Assembly: GCF_963259705.1 (NCBI RefSeq)
Contig: NC_081840.1
Span: forward strand, 113,866,074-113,930,073
Source: Myotis daubentonii
Taxonomy: Eukaryota > Chordata > Mammalia > Chiroptera > Vespertilionidae
Direction of reading: 5' to 3'
Length of the DNA stretch: 64,000 nt
Shown: in pieces, positions 23,261 to 33,670 of the stretch
How positions within the stretch are numbered: the stretch's first letter is position 1
Layout: every line of letters starts with the position of its first letter
Translations under genes and position numbers: made by a program
Notes under the pieces: model-generated
Told to the model about the DNA's origin: nothing
Databases searched by the model: none
What the model saw: only the letters and a program-made list of their open reading frames with translations

Positions 23261-23834
23261 ATGACCTGAAGATTATCTATTACTTCTGTAATTTCAGTAC
23301 TGTTCTGGGCTTCACATACACAAAATAAAAGCCACTTGGCATTATCCACAGGGTCTGGTGTTGCTAAAGGTGAAGGGAGCATGAAAGCAAGACAGTGAAA
23401 TCACTGGAGTATTTGTGGGACTCAGGTTTGTAGACAATATGAATTCCAGGTCTATTTAGGGACAACTGTCACAATCCAAAAATGTTTCTAGACTTTGTTT
23501 CAGGGAGTATGATGGACTGGATATCCTGAATTAGATTCTAGAAGAAAATACTTTTTTAAAAAAATTGATAAATTATGATTGATTACTAGAGGTTTGGTGC
23601 ACGAAATTCATGTACTCGGTGGGGGAGAGGGGGATCCCTCAGCCTGGCCTGCGCCCTCTTGCAGTCCCGGAACACTCGGGGGATGTCCAACTGACAGCTT
23701 GTCAGACATCCTTAGTGCTGCCGTGGAGGTGGGAGAGTCTCCCGCCACCTCCACTGCGCTCACCAGCCATGAGCCTGGCTTCTGTGGGAGTGCACTGACC
23801 ACCAGGGGGCAGCTCCTCATTGAGCGTCTGCCCC

Positions 23835-23960
23835 CTGGTGGTCAGTGCATGTCATAATGGCTGGTCAACCAGTAGACTGTCTGCCCTCTGGTGGTCAGTG
23901 CATGTCATAATGGCTGGTCAACCAGTAGACTGTCTGCCCTCTGGTGGTCAGTGCACTTCA
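23835..23960. repeat. 53-bp tandem repeat in HeliBat B
   Basis: Two near-identical 53-bp units plus a partial third. CTGGTGGTCAGTGC starts at 23835, 23888 and 23941. The unit includes ATGGCTGGTCAACCAGTAGA. Confidence 0.95.
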
Positions 23961-23986
23961 TAGCGAGCGGTTGAGAGGCCTTAGCA

Positions 23987-24209
23987 CAGTGGTTTTCAAC
24001 CTTCCTAATGCCGTGACCCTTTAATACAGTTCCTCATGTTGTGGTGACCCCCAATTTCATTGTTACAAATTGAACATCATTAAAGCATAGTGATTAATCA
24101 CAAAAACAATATGTAATTATATATGTGTTTTTCGATGGTCTTAGGCAACCCCTGTGAAAGGGTCGTTTGACCCCCAAAGGGGTCGCGACCAATAGCTTGA
24201 GAACCACTG
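23987..24209. mobile_element. SPIN-type non-autonomous hAT
   Basis: Terminal inverted repeats CAGTGGTTTTCAAC and GTTGAGAACCACTG-like end (here AGCTTGAGAACCACTG). Internal GTGAAAGGGTCGTTTGACCC and GGGGTCGCGACC are diagnostic of the SPIN family known from bats and other tetrapods. Seven of eight target bases are duplicated (CTTAGCA at 23980-23986 and 24210-24216). Inserted inside a HeliBat, therefore younger than it. Confidence 0.92.
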
Positions 24210-24684
24210 CTTAGCATATCATTAGCATATTACGCTTTGATTGGTTGAATGGATGACCGGATGACCAGATACTTAGCATATTAGGCTTTTATTATATAGG
24301 ACTAGGGGCCCGGTGCACGAAATTCATGCACTGGGTAGGGGGTGCCCTCAGCCTAGCCTGCCCCCTCTCACATACTGGGAGCTCTCAGGGGATGTCCTAC
24401 TGACGGCTTAAGCCTGCTCCCTGCTCCCCTTGGGGAACGGGCCTAAGCCGCAGTCTGGCTTCCCTTTGTGGGAGGTAACCCGGCTGATCAGGGGAAGGCA
24501 CCAGCCCCATCACCGCGCTGCTGCAGCCACTGCCAGTCACTGCAGCCACCAAGGTGTTTTCATCAACACGGACTCCAGTCCCGTCACCATGAAAAAATGA
24601 CAACTTTCTTTAGGCATTTTCAAGATGTGTTTTTCATAGGATATGACATTTCCCTATTATTTTTTTTATCCTCACCTGAGGATA

Positions 24685-24906
24685 TGTTTCCATTGATTTT
24701 TAGAGAATGTGGAAGAGAAAGGGAAAGATAGAGAGAAACATCAAAGTGAGAGGAGCACTTTGATTGGTTGCCTCCTGCATGAGCGCTGATCTGGGCCCCA
24801 GCCAGGGAAGAGCCTACAACCTAGGTACATGCCCTTGGTCAGAATTGAACCCAGACCCTGTGGTAGGCAGGCCGAGGCATTATCTACTGAGCCAAACCGG
24901 CTAGGG
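24685..24906 (-). mobile_element. Ves SINE in HeliBat C
   Basis: Reverse SINE with GAGAATGTGGAAGAGAAAGG tract and tRNA-like end GCCAAACCGGCTAGGGC. AGGATATG occurs on both sides (24677-24684 and 24908-24915) as the likely target duplication. Confidence 0.85.
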
Positions 24907-25094
24907 CAGGATATGATATTTCTTAGCCCTCCAGCAGCAGACCTTCGTTTTTTTCTCCAGGAGTGAGGTGGTAAAACCCTACATCACCTTCTTGGATGCT
25001 TATTACCCAAGTTACTAAGAATATTACCAGTGGCATACAGTGAGCTTAGCCAATGAGCGGTCAGAAAAGGTGTTTCCTCTATAGTTCACACCGA

Positions 25095-25440
25095 TCCCTG
25101 GCTCGGTCCCTGCCCAGGCCTAAGGCCTTAGGCTGGGCATTAGGCCTGAGCAGGGGACCCCCCAGCCCACTCAGATAGCAGGCTCTGCCCCTGCTCAGGC
25201 CAGAGGGGCATTAGGCCTGGGCAGGGGACCCGCAGCCAGCTCTGATCACAGGCTCCAACCCTGCCCAGGCCTCAGGCCTCTGGATAGGGCCTGAGGCCTG
25301 GGCAGGGGTCCCCCAGCCCACTCTGATCGCAGGTTCCACCCCTGCCCAAGCCTCAGGCTTCTGGCGGGGCATTAGGCCTGGGCAGGGGACCCCCAGTCCC
25401 AGGCGGTCACCGGCTCCATCCCTACCCAGGCCTCAGGCTT
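25095..25440. repeat. 75-80 bp tandem repeat in HeliBat C
   Basis: About five units with anchors CTGCCCAGGCCT near 25110, 25190, 25262, 25341 and 25421. Each includes a GGCCTGGGCAGGGGACCC block that is partly complementary to the anchor, so each unit can fold on itself. Confidence 0.85.
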
Positions 25441-25744
25441 ATGGCCGGGGCGATCGCCGGCTCTGCCTCACCAGATGGCATCTGCCACTGCCCGTCTGCC
25501 TCCCTGGTCCCGATCTGGGGCCTGGATCCCATGGGTGGTTTCTGGCGTTGCCCGCCCCGCCTCCTGGTCCCCGATCTGCGGCCTGGATCTGCGGGGGCGT
25601 CTGGCGCTGCCCGCCCCACCTGCAGTATGCAAATTTAACAGCCATCTTTGTTGGGTTAATTTGCATACTCTTCTAATTGGCTGGTGGGCATAGCGAAGGT
25701 ATGGTCAATTAGCATCTTTGTCTTTTATTAGTGTAGATTATTAT

Positions 25745-26265
25745 ATTTATTGGGGTGATATTGGTTTCTAAGATTATTATATGTTTCAAGTGTACATTTC
25801 TAGGATACATGATCTATATATTGCATTGTATGCCCACCACCTAAAGTTAAATCCTCTTCCATCACCATATATTTGGCCCCCTTTACCCTTTACTATCCTC
25901 CCACCCCCTTCCTTCTGGTTAACCATCATACTGTGATGAGTTTTAGTTTTATATACCACATATGAGTGAAATCATATGGTACTTAGTTTTTTCTGATGGA
26001 CTTGTTATGCTTAGCATGATATTCTCAAGGTTGTCACAAATGGCAGTATTTCCTCTTTTCTTATGGCTGAGTAGTATTCCATAGAATATATGGACCACAT
26101 CTTCTTTATCTAGTCCTCTATCGAAGGACACTTGAGTTGTTTCCATGTCTTGATTACCATAAATAATGGTGCAATAAACATAGGGCTGCACATATCCTTG
26201 CAAATAAATGTTTTCAAATTTTTTGAGTAGACACCCAGAAGAGGGATTACTGGATCATTGTATTA
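25745..26265 (-). mobile_element. L1 3' fragment
   Basis: Reverse L1: TTTATTGGGGTGATATTGGT, GAGTGAAATCATATGGTACTT, GCTGAGTAGTATTCCATAGAA, TTTGAGTAGACACCCAGAAG. Diverged copy of the ORF2 end and 3'UTR. Confidence 0.85.
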
Positions 26266-26839
26266 AATTATTTTTAAAGGGTTTTAAATGAAGAGTTGGG
26301 ATGACAAGAAAATAATGAATATTCAGAAACAAAAGAAAAAGAAGAGGGGAGGAGGAGAAATAACAACAGCAATAACAGTAACAGGGAAGCCAGGTAGGTA
26401 AGCAAACACAGAAGCCTATTCACCCTGAAGGTATTTGCCAAGAACTGATGACCTTGAGCTTCAGTTTCTGAAAGCTGAATGTTGTGTGGAGAGATAGTCG
26501 TGGGCCCACCTAGGCTGGGAAATCTAATACAGGCCCTCACATAGAGCTGGGACTCAAAAGGCTGTATCCCTTGTATAAGGAGTGTGGGAAATAAATCCAC
26601 CAGGCAGAAGGACAACTGCAAACTTGTCCTTAACTGAAAAGATTTTGCCTTTGAGAAATCATAATGTACTAGCTGGCCCTAATGTAGGTCTCCAGCCCAA
26701 ATTCATTCTGCTTATATAATTTTTTTTGGGGTGGTGGTTGGGGGGGTGGAGGTGGGACAGGGAGCTTTAAATAGAGAATTTAACTAAAAGTAGTCTTATG
26801 TTTACACTAGCAGAAGAAATATAAATTATCTGGAGAAAT
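26266..26839. other. Unassigned AT-rich sequence
   Basis: No gene recognised. A short G/T-rich tract lies at 26717-26760. May be part of the old L1M that follows. Confidence 0.35.
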
Positions 26840-28016
26840 ACAACTTTATCCCAAGACTCAAAGAATTCCCACCAATAACATTCTAAAGAATTTGTTCCCA
26901 TAGTAAAAAAATCACAAAATAGGCACAAAAAAGGTCATCATGAGGAAGATCCAGCAGAAAACATAGACAGTAGAATCATACCTGAAAATACTTTAATGTT
27001 GGAATTAATAAATATAGCATATTCAAAAGTGTATTTAATACATTTAAAGAAACTAGAGATAGTTGAAAATGAGCAAAAAAAAAGAGAGATACTTTAAAAA
27101 TAAGCAAAGAGAATATTAAAAATTAAAGACCAAGAGGAATTATAAATGAAGTAAATAAAACGTTTGAGAACAAGAAACATAGCACCTGAAACTTAAAATT
27201 AGTAAATGGTGAATACAACAGATTAGAAGCACTTGAACAGAAAATCATAAACTAAAAAATAGGTGTAAAGTAATTAACCAGAATGTAGACTGGAAAGAAA
27301 AAAAAATGGAAAAACATTTTTGAAAGAAAAAATGGAAAGAAAAGTTACACAACATGAATGATAGAGAGCTCTCTAATCAGAGTTTCAGAATGAAAAGATA
27401 GAAATTGTGCCTGAGAATTTTACAGAATTGTTGAATGATGCTAAACCTTATGAGTAGGATGCTCTGAATATCAAGCAGGATAAGAAATTTACCTCTAGAC
27501 AAATCATAATGAAAATATAGAACACTAAAGATGAAGAAAAGATCACAAAAGCCAGAAAGTAGATTATCTACAAAGTAATTACACTTATAAGCAGAACAGA
27601 AGCCCGAAGACAGTAGAAAAATGTGCTGAGAGAAAATAACTGTTAGTCTAAAGTTGTATACTCAGCAAAAAGGCAAATTAAAGTCACTTTTTTTTACAAA
27701 CAAAATATGAGGAAGTTGAAACAAACAAATCTTTGTTAAAGGAAATTCTATAATCATGCACTTCCCAGAAGAAGAATGTGATCTCAGATCCCAGATATTA
27801 TAAACAAAAAGGAATTAATAGCCAAGAAAGTGGTAAATATAAATGAACATTAACTGTATAAGAAAATGCCTGTTTATTTTTATTAAAGAAAAATAGGATA
27901 AAAAAATAGATGCTCAAAATTTGCAAGTAGAGAAGAGTGACCAGAGCTAAATATTTTAAAGTCAATGGATTGTTCAGGAAAAGGTAAGAATAATAATGGT
28001 TAACTTTAAAAATATG
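26840..28016 (+). mobile_element. Old L1M, ORF1 region (left part)
   Basis: A-rich decayed L1M ORF1: ATCATACCTGAAAATACTTT, AAAATTAAAGACCAAGAGG, GAAAAGATCACAAAAGCCAG, GAAAATAACTGTTAGTCTAAA, ACTCAGCAAAAAGGCAAATT. These follow the ORF1 order of L1M consensus sequences. The element resumes at about 35190 after the younger L1. Confidence 0.65.
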
Positions 28017-29640
28017 CATATGAGGAGGAGAGAATATGGTGGCCGAATAGGCAGAACTTCCAGACTGGAAATAAACCTAAAGTGGGGAACATGCACACAA
28101 AATTACCAACTGAGGTCCAGGTAGGGAGGAGACTTATATCAAGGAAGGACAGAAAACACCTGGAGACTAGTAGGAAGGGCGAGGTTGAGAGAGGGACAAA
28201 CGGCCCAGAGTGAGGAGGGATCGCTATGGGAGGGTCTTTTCCCTCAGAAGATAGAGGCCCTGGAACCCAGGCTGGGCTCCACAGCTCCCCACTAGAGCTG
28301 AGACCAGCAGCCCATGTAACATCCAGCAATCAAAGGTGTCAGGGCTGCTGGCCACTGGGCAGTCTGGAGCCAGTGGACTAGAGCCGGTTGGAGAGAAAGC
28401 CTCAGTTTTTGTTTATTTTTTAAACCCAGAGCACAGAAGTTTTCATTTGCAGCTACTCATCTGAGACTTTGTTGCAGGGAGGGCGGTGTGGACTCCAGGT
28501 GCCTAAGGAGAGGCTGGGGTGGGAAGCATGAGGGGAGACTTGGAAAAGCAGCAGCCGGAAGTCCTGCATCCGTCGTACCCTCCCAAACCTAAACAGCCAT
28601 TTTTCCTGAGAGGAGCTAGCTGCTCCCAGTAGCCACAGCTCAGGAAAAGAAAAAACCCCTCCCTACATGCTATAGCCTGCCTCACCCTCAGGAGCCCTGC
28701 CTGCCACACCCTGTATCTTAACCTTTGCATAGGAGACAGCAGCAGAGGCCAAGCCCAGGGTTTGAACAGTCTCAGGAAGCATCAATGACTGCGTTGGGGG
28801 TGGAGCCATCTGTCTCACTATCCTGGGACCCTGACTGTGCCTCCCCCTCATGGGAGAGCTGATAGAAACTCCAGGTTTCCAGCTGGTCCCACTGGACTGC
28901 ATACGAGGATCTCTGCCCAGCAGAGGGCAAGGGAATATTCTGGGCCACTAGCAGAGGAGTAACTCTGGGATACTTACCCTGAAATCTGAACAGCACTTCC
29001 CTTTCATGTCTAGACTCCCAGTTCCTCCTAAAGCCCTTTCAGAAACAGAATTCTGAGTGATTAAGATTGACAGCTGGCTGGCAAGCACGGGCAGGCAGAG
29101 CCAGAGCCAGGGGAACCTGGGAAGCTTACTCACCCAGCCCTGGGCCCCATGTTGCTAACAAACCAGCCTTAGAGGTCAGCTTGGCCTCTCCTACGTGCAG
29201 CGAAGTCCTGTGGGGACAGACATAAACTGTGGATTGCATGGAGCTTCAAGCAGATTGCTGAGAACCCAAGGAGGACAGTTTCTGGCAGTGATTAGCACCT
29301 AAGTACCTCCAGGAAATCCCAGAATGGGCAGACAGAACAGTCAGCCTCAGCCATCAGAGCAGGGTCCAAGGGGAGCTCCCAGGGGGCACTAGATTCAGCT
29401 GAGACAAATGCCACTTCACTTTTTTTTCATTTTTTTTCTCTTCCCTTTCTTTTTTCTTTATCTGCTTTATTGATTTGTTATTATTTTAGTCTCTATTGTT
29501 TCGTTCATATATCCAATTTTTTTCTTCCCCTTTCCTACTCAATTTGTGTTGTTTTTTCCTGCTTTCTCATCTTTTTGCCTTTTCTTGTTTCGGCCTCACC
29601 AATAGCCAGCTGTGGTTGATGTTTGAGGTGAAGGTGGTCA
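28017..29640 (+). mobile_element. L1 5'UTR of the host L1 in the nest
   Basis: Begins GAGGAGGAGAGAATATGGTGG, a GATGGTGGCG-type L1 start as in the element at 55043, followed by a GC-rich promoter-like region (28100-29400) and a T-rich tract (29418-29560). ORF1 is not recognisable, and ORF2 endonuclease sequence follows directly, so the copy is internally deleted or chimeric. AAAAATATG occurs before the start (28008-28016) and after the 3' end (35192-35200), suggesting the target duplication. Confidence 0.6.
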
Positions 29641-29955
29641 TGACATCACTGGGTAGATCTTCTAGACAAAAATCAACACGGAAACAGTGATCCTAAATGA
29701 CACATTGCATTAGATGGGATTAATTGACATTTACAGAACATTTCATCCCAAAGCTACAAAATATACATTCTCCTCTAGTGCACATGGGTCATTCTCAAAG
29801 ATAGACCACATGTTAGGACACAAAACAAGTCTCTACAAGTTCAAGACGATTCAAATCATATCAAGCATCTTCTCAGATCACAATGGCATGAAATTAGAAA
29901 TCAAATATGATAAAAACACTCAAAAACATTCAAACACATGGAGGCTAAAACACAT
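29641..29955 (+). mobile_element. L1 ORF2, endonuclease domain part
   Basis: In-frame blocks GLIDIYRTFHPKATKYTF, SKIDHMLGHKTSLYKFK and SSIFSDHNGMKLEI are the C-terminal half of the L1 endonuclease (residues about 140-240 in full-length ORF2). The SD-H catalytic motif is retained here, but the upstream catalytic residues are missing. Confidence 0.85.
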
Positions 29956-30288
29956 TGTTAATTCTGATCAAATAATTGAATCGATACCCCCTCCCTTGGA
30001 AACTGATCTTTAGGTCACTTCACAATGGACAGTCCATTTGCTTAGACCACATTCCACTTGCTAAGACCATTATCTCTCCCCTCTGGAGTTTCCCAGAATC
30101 CAGACCTGCACAGAGAATTCCCCGCCCAGAAAAAGCCCACCTAAATTCTTTAAAAACTTCAGACTCTCTGCCTTTGGGGGCTGGTGCCATTTTGGGGCTC
30201 AGCCCAACTAGGTTTCCAGATAACTTAATAAATTCATAATTCTTTACCCCTTTTGGCCTTGCACATTCCTCCTTTGGTGACCCTAACA
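29956..30288 (+). mobile_element. LTR-like insertion within L1
   Basis: 333-bp insert relative to the homologous L1 at 62090-62110. Its ends are inverted repeats TGTTA and TAACA. It carries an AATAAA signal (30227-30232) about 60 bp before its right end, which is R/U5-like. The flanks TAAAACACAT and TAAATAGCAT resemble a duplicated target, but 10 bp is long for an LTR. Probably a solo LTR; another kind of retro-insert is possible. Confidence 0.45.
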
Positions 30289-30628
30289 TAAATAGCATGT
30301 TATTAAACAATAAATGGGTTACCAAGATATCAAGGAGGAAATAAAAAAAACTTCCTGGAAACAAATTAAAATTAACACACACCAACCCCAAATCTATGGG
30401 ACACAGTGAAAGCAGTCCTGAGAGGGAAGCTCATAGCACTACAGGCCTACCTCAAAAAATAAGAAAAACTTCTGATAAACTGTCTAACCTTACACTTAAA
30501 GAATTAAAAAGAGAACAACAAGAAAATCCCAGAGTAAGTAGAAGGAGGGAAATAATGAAGAACAGAGTGGAAATAAATGACACGGAGACTAAAAAAACAA
30601 TACAAAATATCAATGAAACCAAGAGCTG
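30289..30628 (+). mobile_element. L1 ORF2, linker region
   Basis: Continues the host L1: KAVLRGKLIALQAYLKK-type translation, KELKREQQENPRVSRRREI and INDTETKKTIQNINETK blocks, between endonuclease and RT domains. Frames are broken. Confidence 0.85.
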
Positions 30629-30641
30629 TTTTTTTTTTAAA

Positions 30642-30672
<31 letters not shown>

Positions 30673-30877
30673 TTTATTAATTTCATAGAAGAAGGAAGAG
30701 GGAGAGAGAGATAAAAACATCAATGATGAGAGAGAATCATTGATTGGCTGCCTCCCGCATACCCCCTACTGGGGATGGAGCCTACAACCTGAGCATGTGC
30801 CCTTGACTGGAATAGAACCTGGGACCCTTCAGTCCGCAGGCTGACACTCTATCCACTAAGCCAAACCAGCTAGGGCG
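30629..30877 (-). mobile_element. Ves SINE with (TA)n tail
   Basis: Reverse SINE. The tail region has become T9A11(TA)12 (30629-30672). Target duplication AGAGCTG at 30622-30628 and 30878-30884. Head ends GCCAAACCAGCTAGGGC. Confidence 0.93.
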
Positions 30878-30891
30878 AGAGCTGGTTCTTT

Positions 30892-32183
30892 TTTTAAATT
30901 TTGTTTTATTGCTTAAAGTATTACAAAGAGTATTATATATGTCTCCATTTTTTCCCCTTCTTGACATTCCCCCAGCTTCCCCTATCCCCCAGTATCTTAT
31001 GTCCATTGGTTATGCTTATATGCATGCATACAAGTCCTTCGGTTGATCTCTTACCCCCCCTTCAGCTCCCCAACCCTCCCCAGCCTTCCCGCTGTAGTTT
31101 GATAGTCTGTTCGATGCTGCTCTGCCTCTGTATCTATTTTTGTTCATCAGTTTATAATGGTCTTTATTGCCAAGACTGGTTTGGCTCGGTGGATAGAGCG
31201 TCCGTCGGCCTGCGGACTGAAGGGTCCCGGGTTCGATTCCAGTCAAGGGCATGTACCTTGGGTGCGGGCACATACCCAGTGGGGTTGTGCAGGAGGCGGC
31301 TGGTCGATGTTTCTCTCTCATCGATGTTTCTGGCTCTCTATCCCTCTCCCTTCCTCTCTGTAAAAAATCAATAAAAAAATAAAAAAAAATAATGGTCTTT
31401 ATTATCCATAAATGAGTGAGATCATGTGGTATTTTTCTTTCATTGACTGGCTTATTTCACTTAGCATAATGCTCTCCAGTTCCATCCATGCCGTTGCAAA
31501 TGGTAAGAGTTCCTTCTTTTTTTACAGCAGCATAGTATTCCATTGTGTAGATGTACCACAGTTTTCTAATCCATTCATCTACAGATGGGCACTTAGGCTG
31601 TTTCCAGATCTTCGCTATGGTAAATTGTGCTGCTATGAAGATAGGGGTGCATATATCCTTTCTGATTGGTGTTTCTGGTTTCTTGGGATATATTCCTAGA
31701 AGTGGGATCACTGGGTCAAATGGGAGTTCCATTTTTAACTTTTCGAGGAAACTCCATACTGTCTTCCATAGTGGCTGCACCAGTCTGCATTCCCACCAGC
31801 AGTGCACGAGTGTTCCCTTTTCTCCACATCCTCTCCAGCACTTGTCATTTGTTGATTTGTGGATGATAGCCATTCTGACAGGTGTGAGATGGTACCCTAT
31901 TGTTGTTTTGATTTGCATCTCTTGGATGATTAGTGACTTTGAGCATGTTTTCATATGTCTCTTGGCTTTCTGAATGTCCTCTTTTGAAAAGTGTCTATTT
32001 AGGTCCTTTGCCCATTTTTTGATTGGGTTGTTTATCTTCCTTTTGTTAAGTTGTATGAGTTCCTTATAAATGTTGGAGATTAAACCCTTATTGGTGATAA
32101 CATTGGTAAAATATGTTCTCCCATGCAGTGGGCTTTCTTGTTGTTTTGTTGATTGTTTCTTTTGCTGTGCAGAAGCTTTTTAT
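30892..32183 (-). mobile_element. 5'-truncated L1 nested in L1 ORF2
   Basis: Antisense to its host L1. 3'UTR at 30892-31420, then ORF2 C-terminus to 32183, interrupted by a Ves SINE at 31169-31388. Perfect 15-bp target duplication GAGAGCTGGTTCTTT at 30877-30891 and 32184-32198. A 165-codon frame (31954-31457, minus) is still open and holds the Cys-rich segment [18 protein letters not shown] and [15 protein letters not shown], so the copy is comparatively young. No RT domain. Confidence 0.93.
31169..31388 (+). mobile_element. Ves SINE inside nested L1
   Basis: Young SINE with a 4-bp internal duplication in the head (GAGCGTCCGTCGGCC). Perfect 15-bp target duplication ATAATGGTCTTTATT at 31154-31168 and 31389-31403. 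Confidence 0.96.
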
Positions 32184-32198
32184 GAGAGCTGGTTCTTT

Positions 32199-33670
32199 AT
32201 AAAGATAAACAAGATTGATAAACCTTTAGCCAGACTTATCAAGAAACGAAGAAAGGGAACCCAAATTAATAAAATCAGAAATGAAAGTGGTGAATTAGCA
32301 ACTGATCTTACAGAAATACAGAGGATTGTAAAAAAAAAAAAATTGCTATCAACAACTATATTCCAACAAGCTGGACAACCTGGATGAAATGGACATATTC
32401 CTAGAAAAATACAATCTTTCAAAACTCAATCAAGAAGACTCAGAAAACCTAAATAGTCCAATAACAACTGATGAAATTGAAGCAGTAATTAAAAAAAAAA
32501 ATTCCCAGCAAACAAAGATACCTTCACAGGGAGGTATCTTTAAGATACCTTCACAGGGGAGGTTTACAAACATTCAAAGTAGAAACAACACCTATATTCA
32601 TCAAACTATATCAAAAATCCCTAGAGGAAGACAAATTTCCAAGGTTTTGTTTTTTCCCCCCCGAGGACAGCATTAGCTGTCCAATTACAAAACCAGATAA
32701 AGAAACTACAAAGAAAGAGAATTACAGGCCAACACAGATGCTAAAATCCTTAACAAAATTTTAGCAAATTGGATCTAGCAATACATTAAAAAGATTATCC
32801 ACCATGACCAAGTGGAATTTATTCTGGGGATGCAAGGCTGGTACAGTATTTGCAAATTAATAAATGTGATATATCACAAACAGATTGGGAGACAAATCAC
32901 ATGGCCATATCAATTGATGCAGAAAAAGCATTTGACAAAATCAAAAACCCTTTTTGGATAAAAACTCTCAGCAAAGTTGAAATAGAGGAATCATACCGCA
33001 ACAAAATAAAGACCATATATGTCAAACCTACAGCCAACATCATACTCAATGGGCAAAACTAAAACCATTTCTCCTAAGAACAGGAACAAGACAGGGATGC
33101 CCACTTTCACCACTTCTGTTTCAACTAGTACTGGAAGTGCTAGCCATAGTGATCAGACAAGAAGAAGAAATAAAAGGCATCCAAATTGGAAAAGAAGTAA
33201 AATTGTCATTGTTTGCAAAGACATGATACTGTACATAGAAATCCCTAAAGACTCCACCAAAAAACTACCAGATTTAATAAATGAATTTGGCAATGTAGCA
33301 GGATACAAAATTAGCACCCAGAAACCAATGGCATTTTTATACACCAATAATGAACTCTCAGAAAGAGAAACTAAAATAATAAATGCCATTTACCATTGCA
33401 ACAAAAAATTAAGATACTTTGGAGTAAACTTAACCAAGGAGGTAAAAGACCTGTACTCTGAAAACTCCAGGACATTGGAAAAAGAGATAGGGGAAGATAT
33501 AAACAAGTTGAAAATATACCATGTTCATGGGTTGGTAGAATCAACATCATTAAAATGTCCATACTACTCAAAGCAATCTATAGATTCAATACAATCCCTA
33601 TTAAAAATACCAAAGGCATATTTCACAGACTTAGAACAAACATTCCAAAAATTTCTATGAGGAACCAAAA
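32199..33670 (+). mobile_element. L1 ORF2, reverse transcriptase region (dead)
   Basis: Resumes the host L1: [30 protein letters not shown] text, [15 protein letters not shown] (RT motif with DAEKAF), then a frame change. At 33205-33225 the expected FADD catalytic motif reads FAKT-stop in register (one base lost), so the RT cannot work. A 20-25 bp local duplication (ATACCTTCACAGGG twice) lies at 32518-32565. Confidence 0.9.

Larger units (their letters stand above)
23586..24301 (-). mobile_element. HeliBat Helitron (copy B), SPIN inserted
   Basis: On the minus strand it begins TCCTATATAATAAAAGCC (at 24301) and ends with the hairpin region and CTAG (at 23586). Flanking bases fit the A/T insertion rule on the left (ATTA|CTAG). 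It contains a 53-bp tandem repeat with anchors at 23835, 23888 and 23941, and is split by a SPIN element at 23987-24209. No replicase/helicase frame. The right end abuts a second HeliBat with no base between. Confidence 0.9.
24302..25737 (-). mobile_element. HeliBat Helitron (copy C), Ves SINE inserted
   Basis: Minus-strand 5' end TCTACACTAATAAAAGAC at 25737 (flank T on plus, as the A/T rule requires). The 3' end is at 24302 with the hairpin GTGCACGAAATTCATGCAC and CTAG. Interior holds GC-rich tandem repeats (25095-25440). Broken by a Ves SINE at about 24685-24906. Different 5' terminus from copy B, so it belongs to another subfamily. Confidence 0.88.

Noticed and set aside
23835..23960. 53-bp direct repeats considered as a CRISPR array
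   Set aside because: Contiguous tandem units without spacers, within a Helitron.
28503..29133. Minus-strand frames in the GC-rich L1 5'UTR
   Set aside because: Antisense to an L1 5'UTR; no family resemblance.
33019..33660. 213-codon frame considered as a gene
   Set aside because: It is L1 ORF2 after a frame change; the catalytic aspartates are lost.
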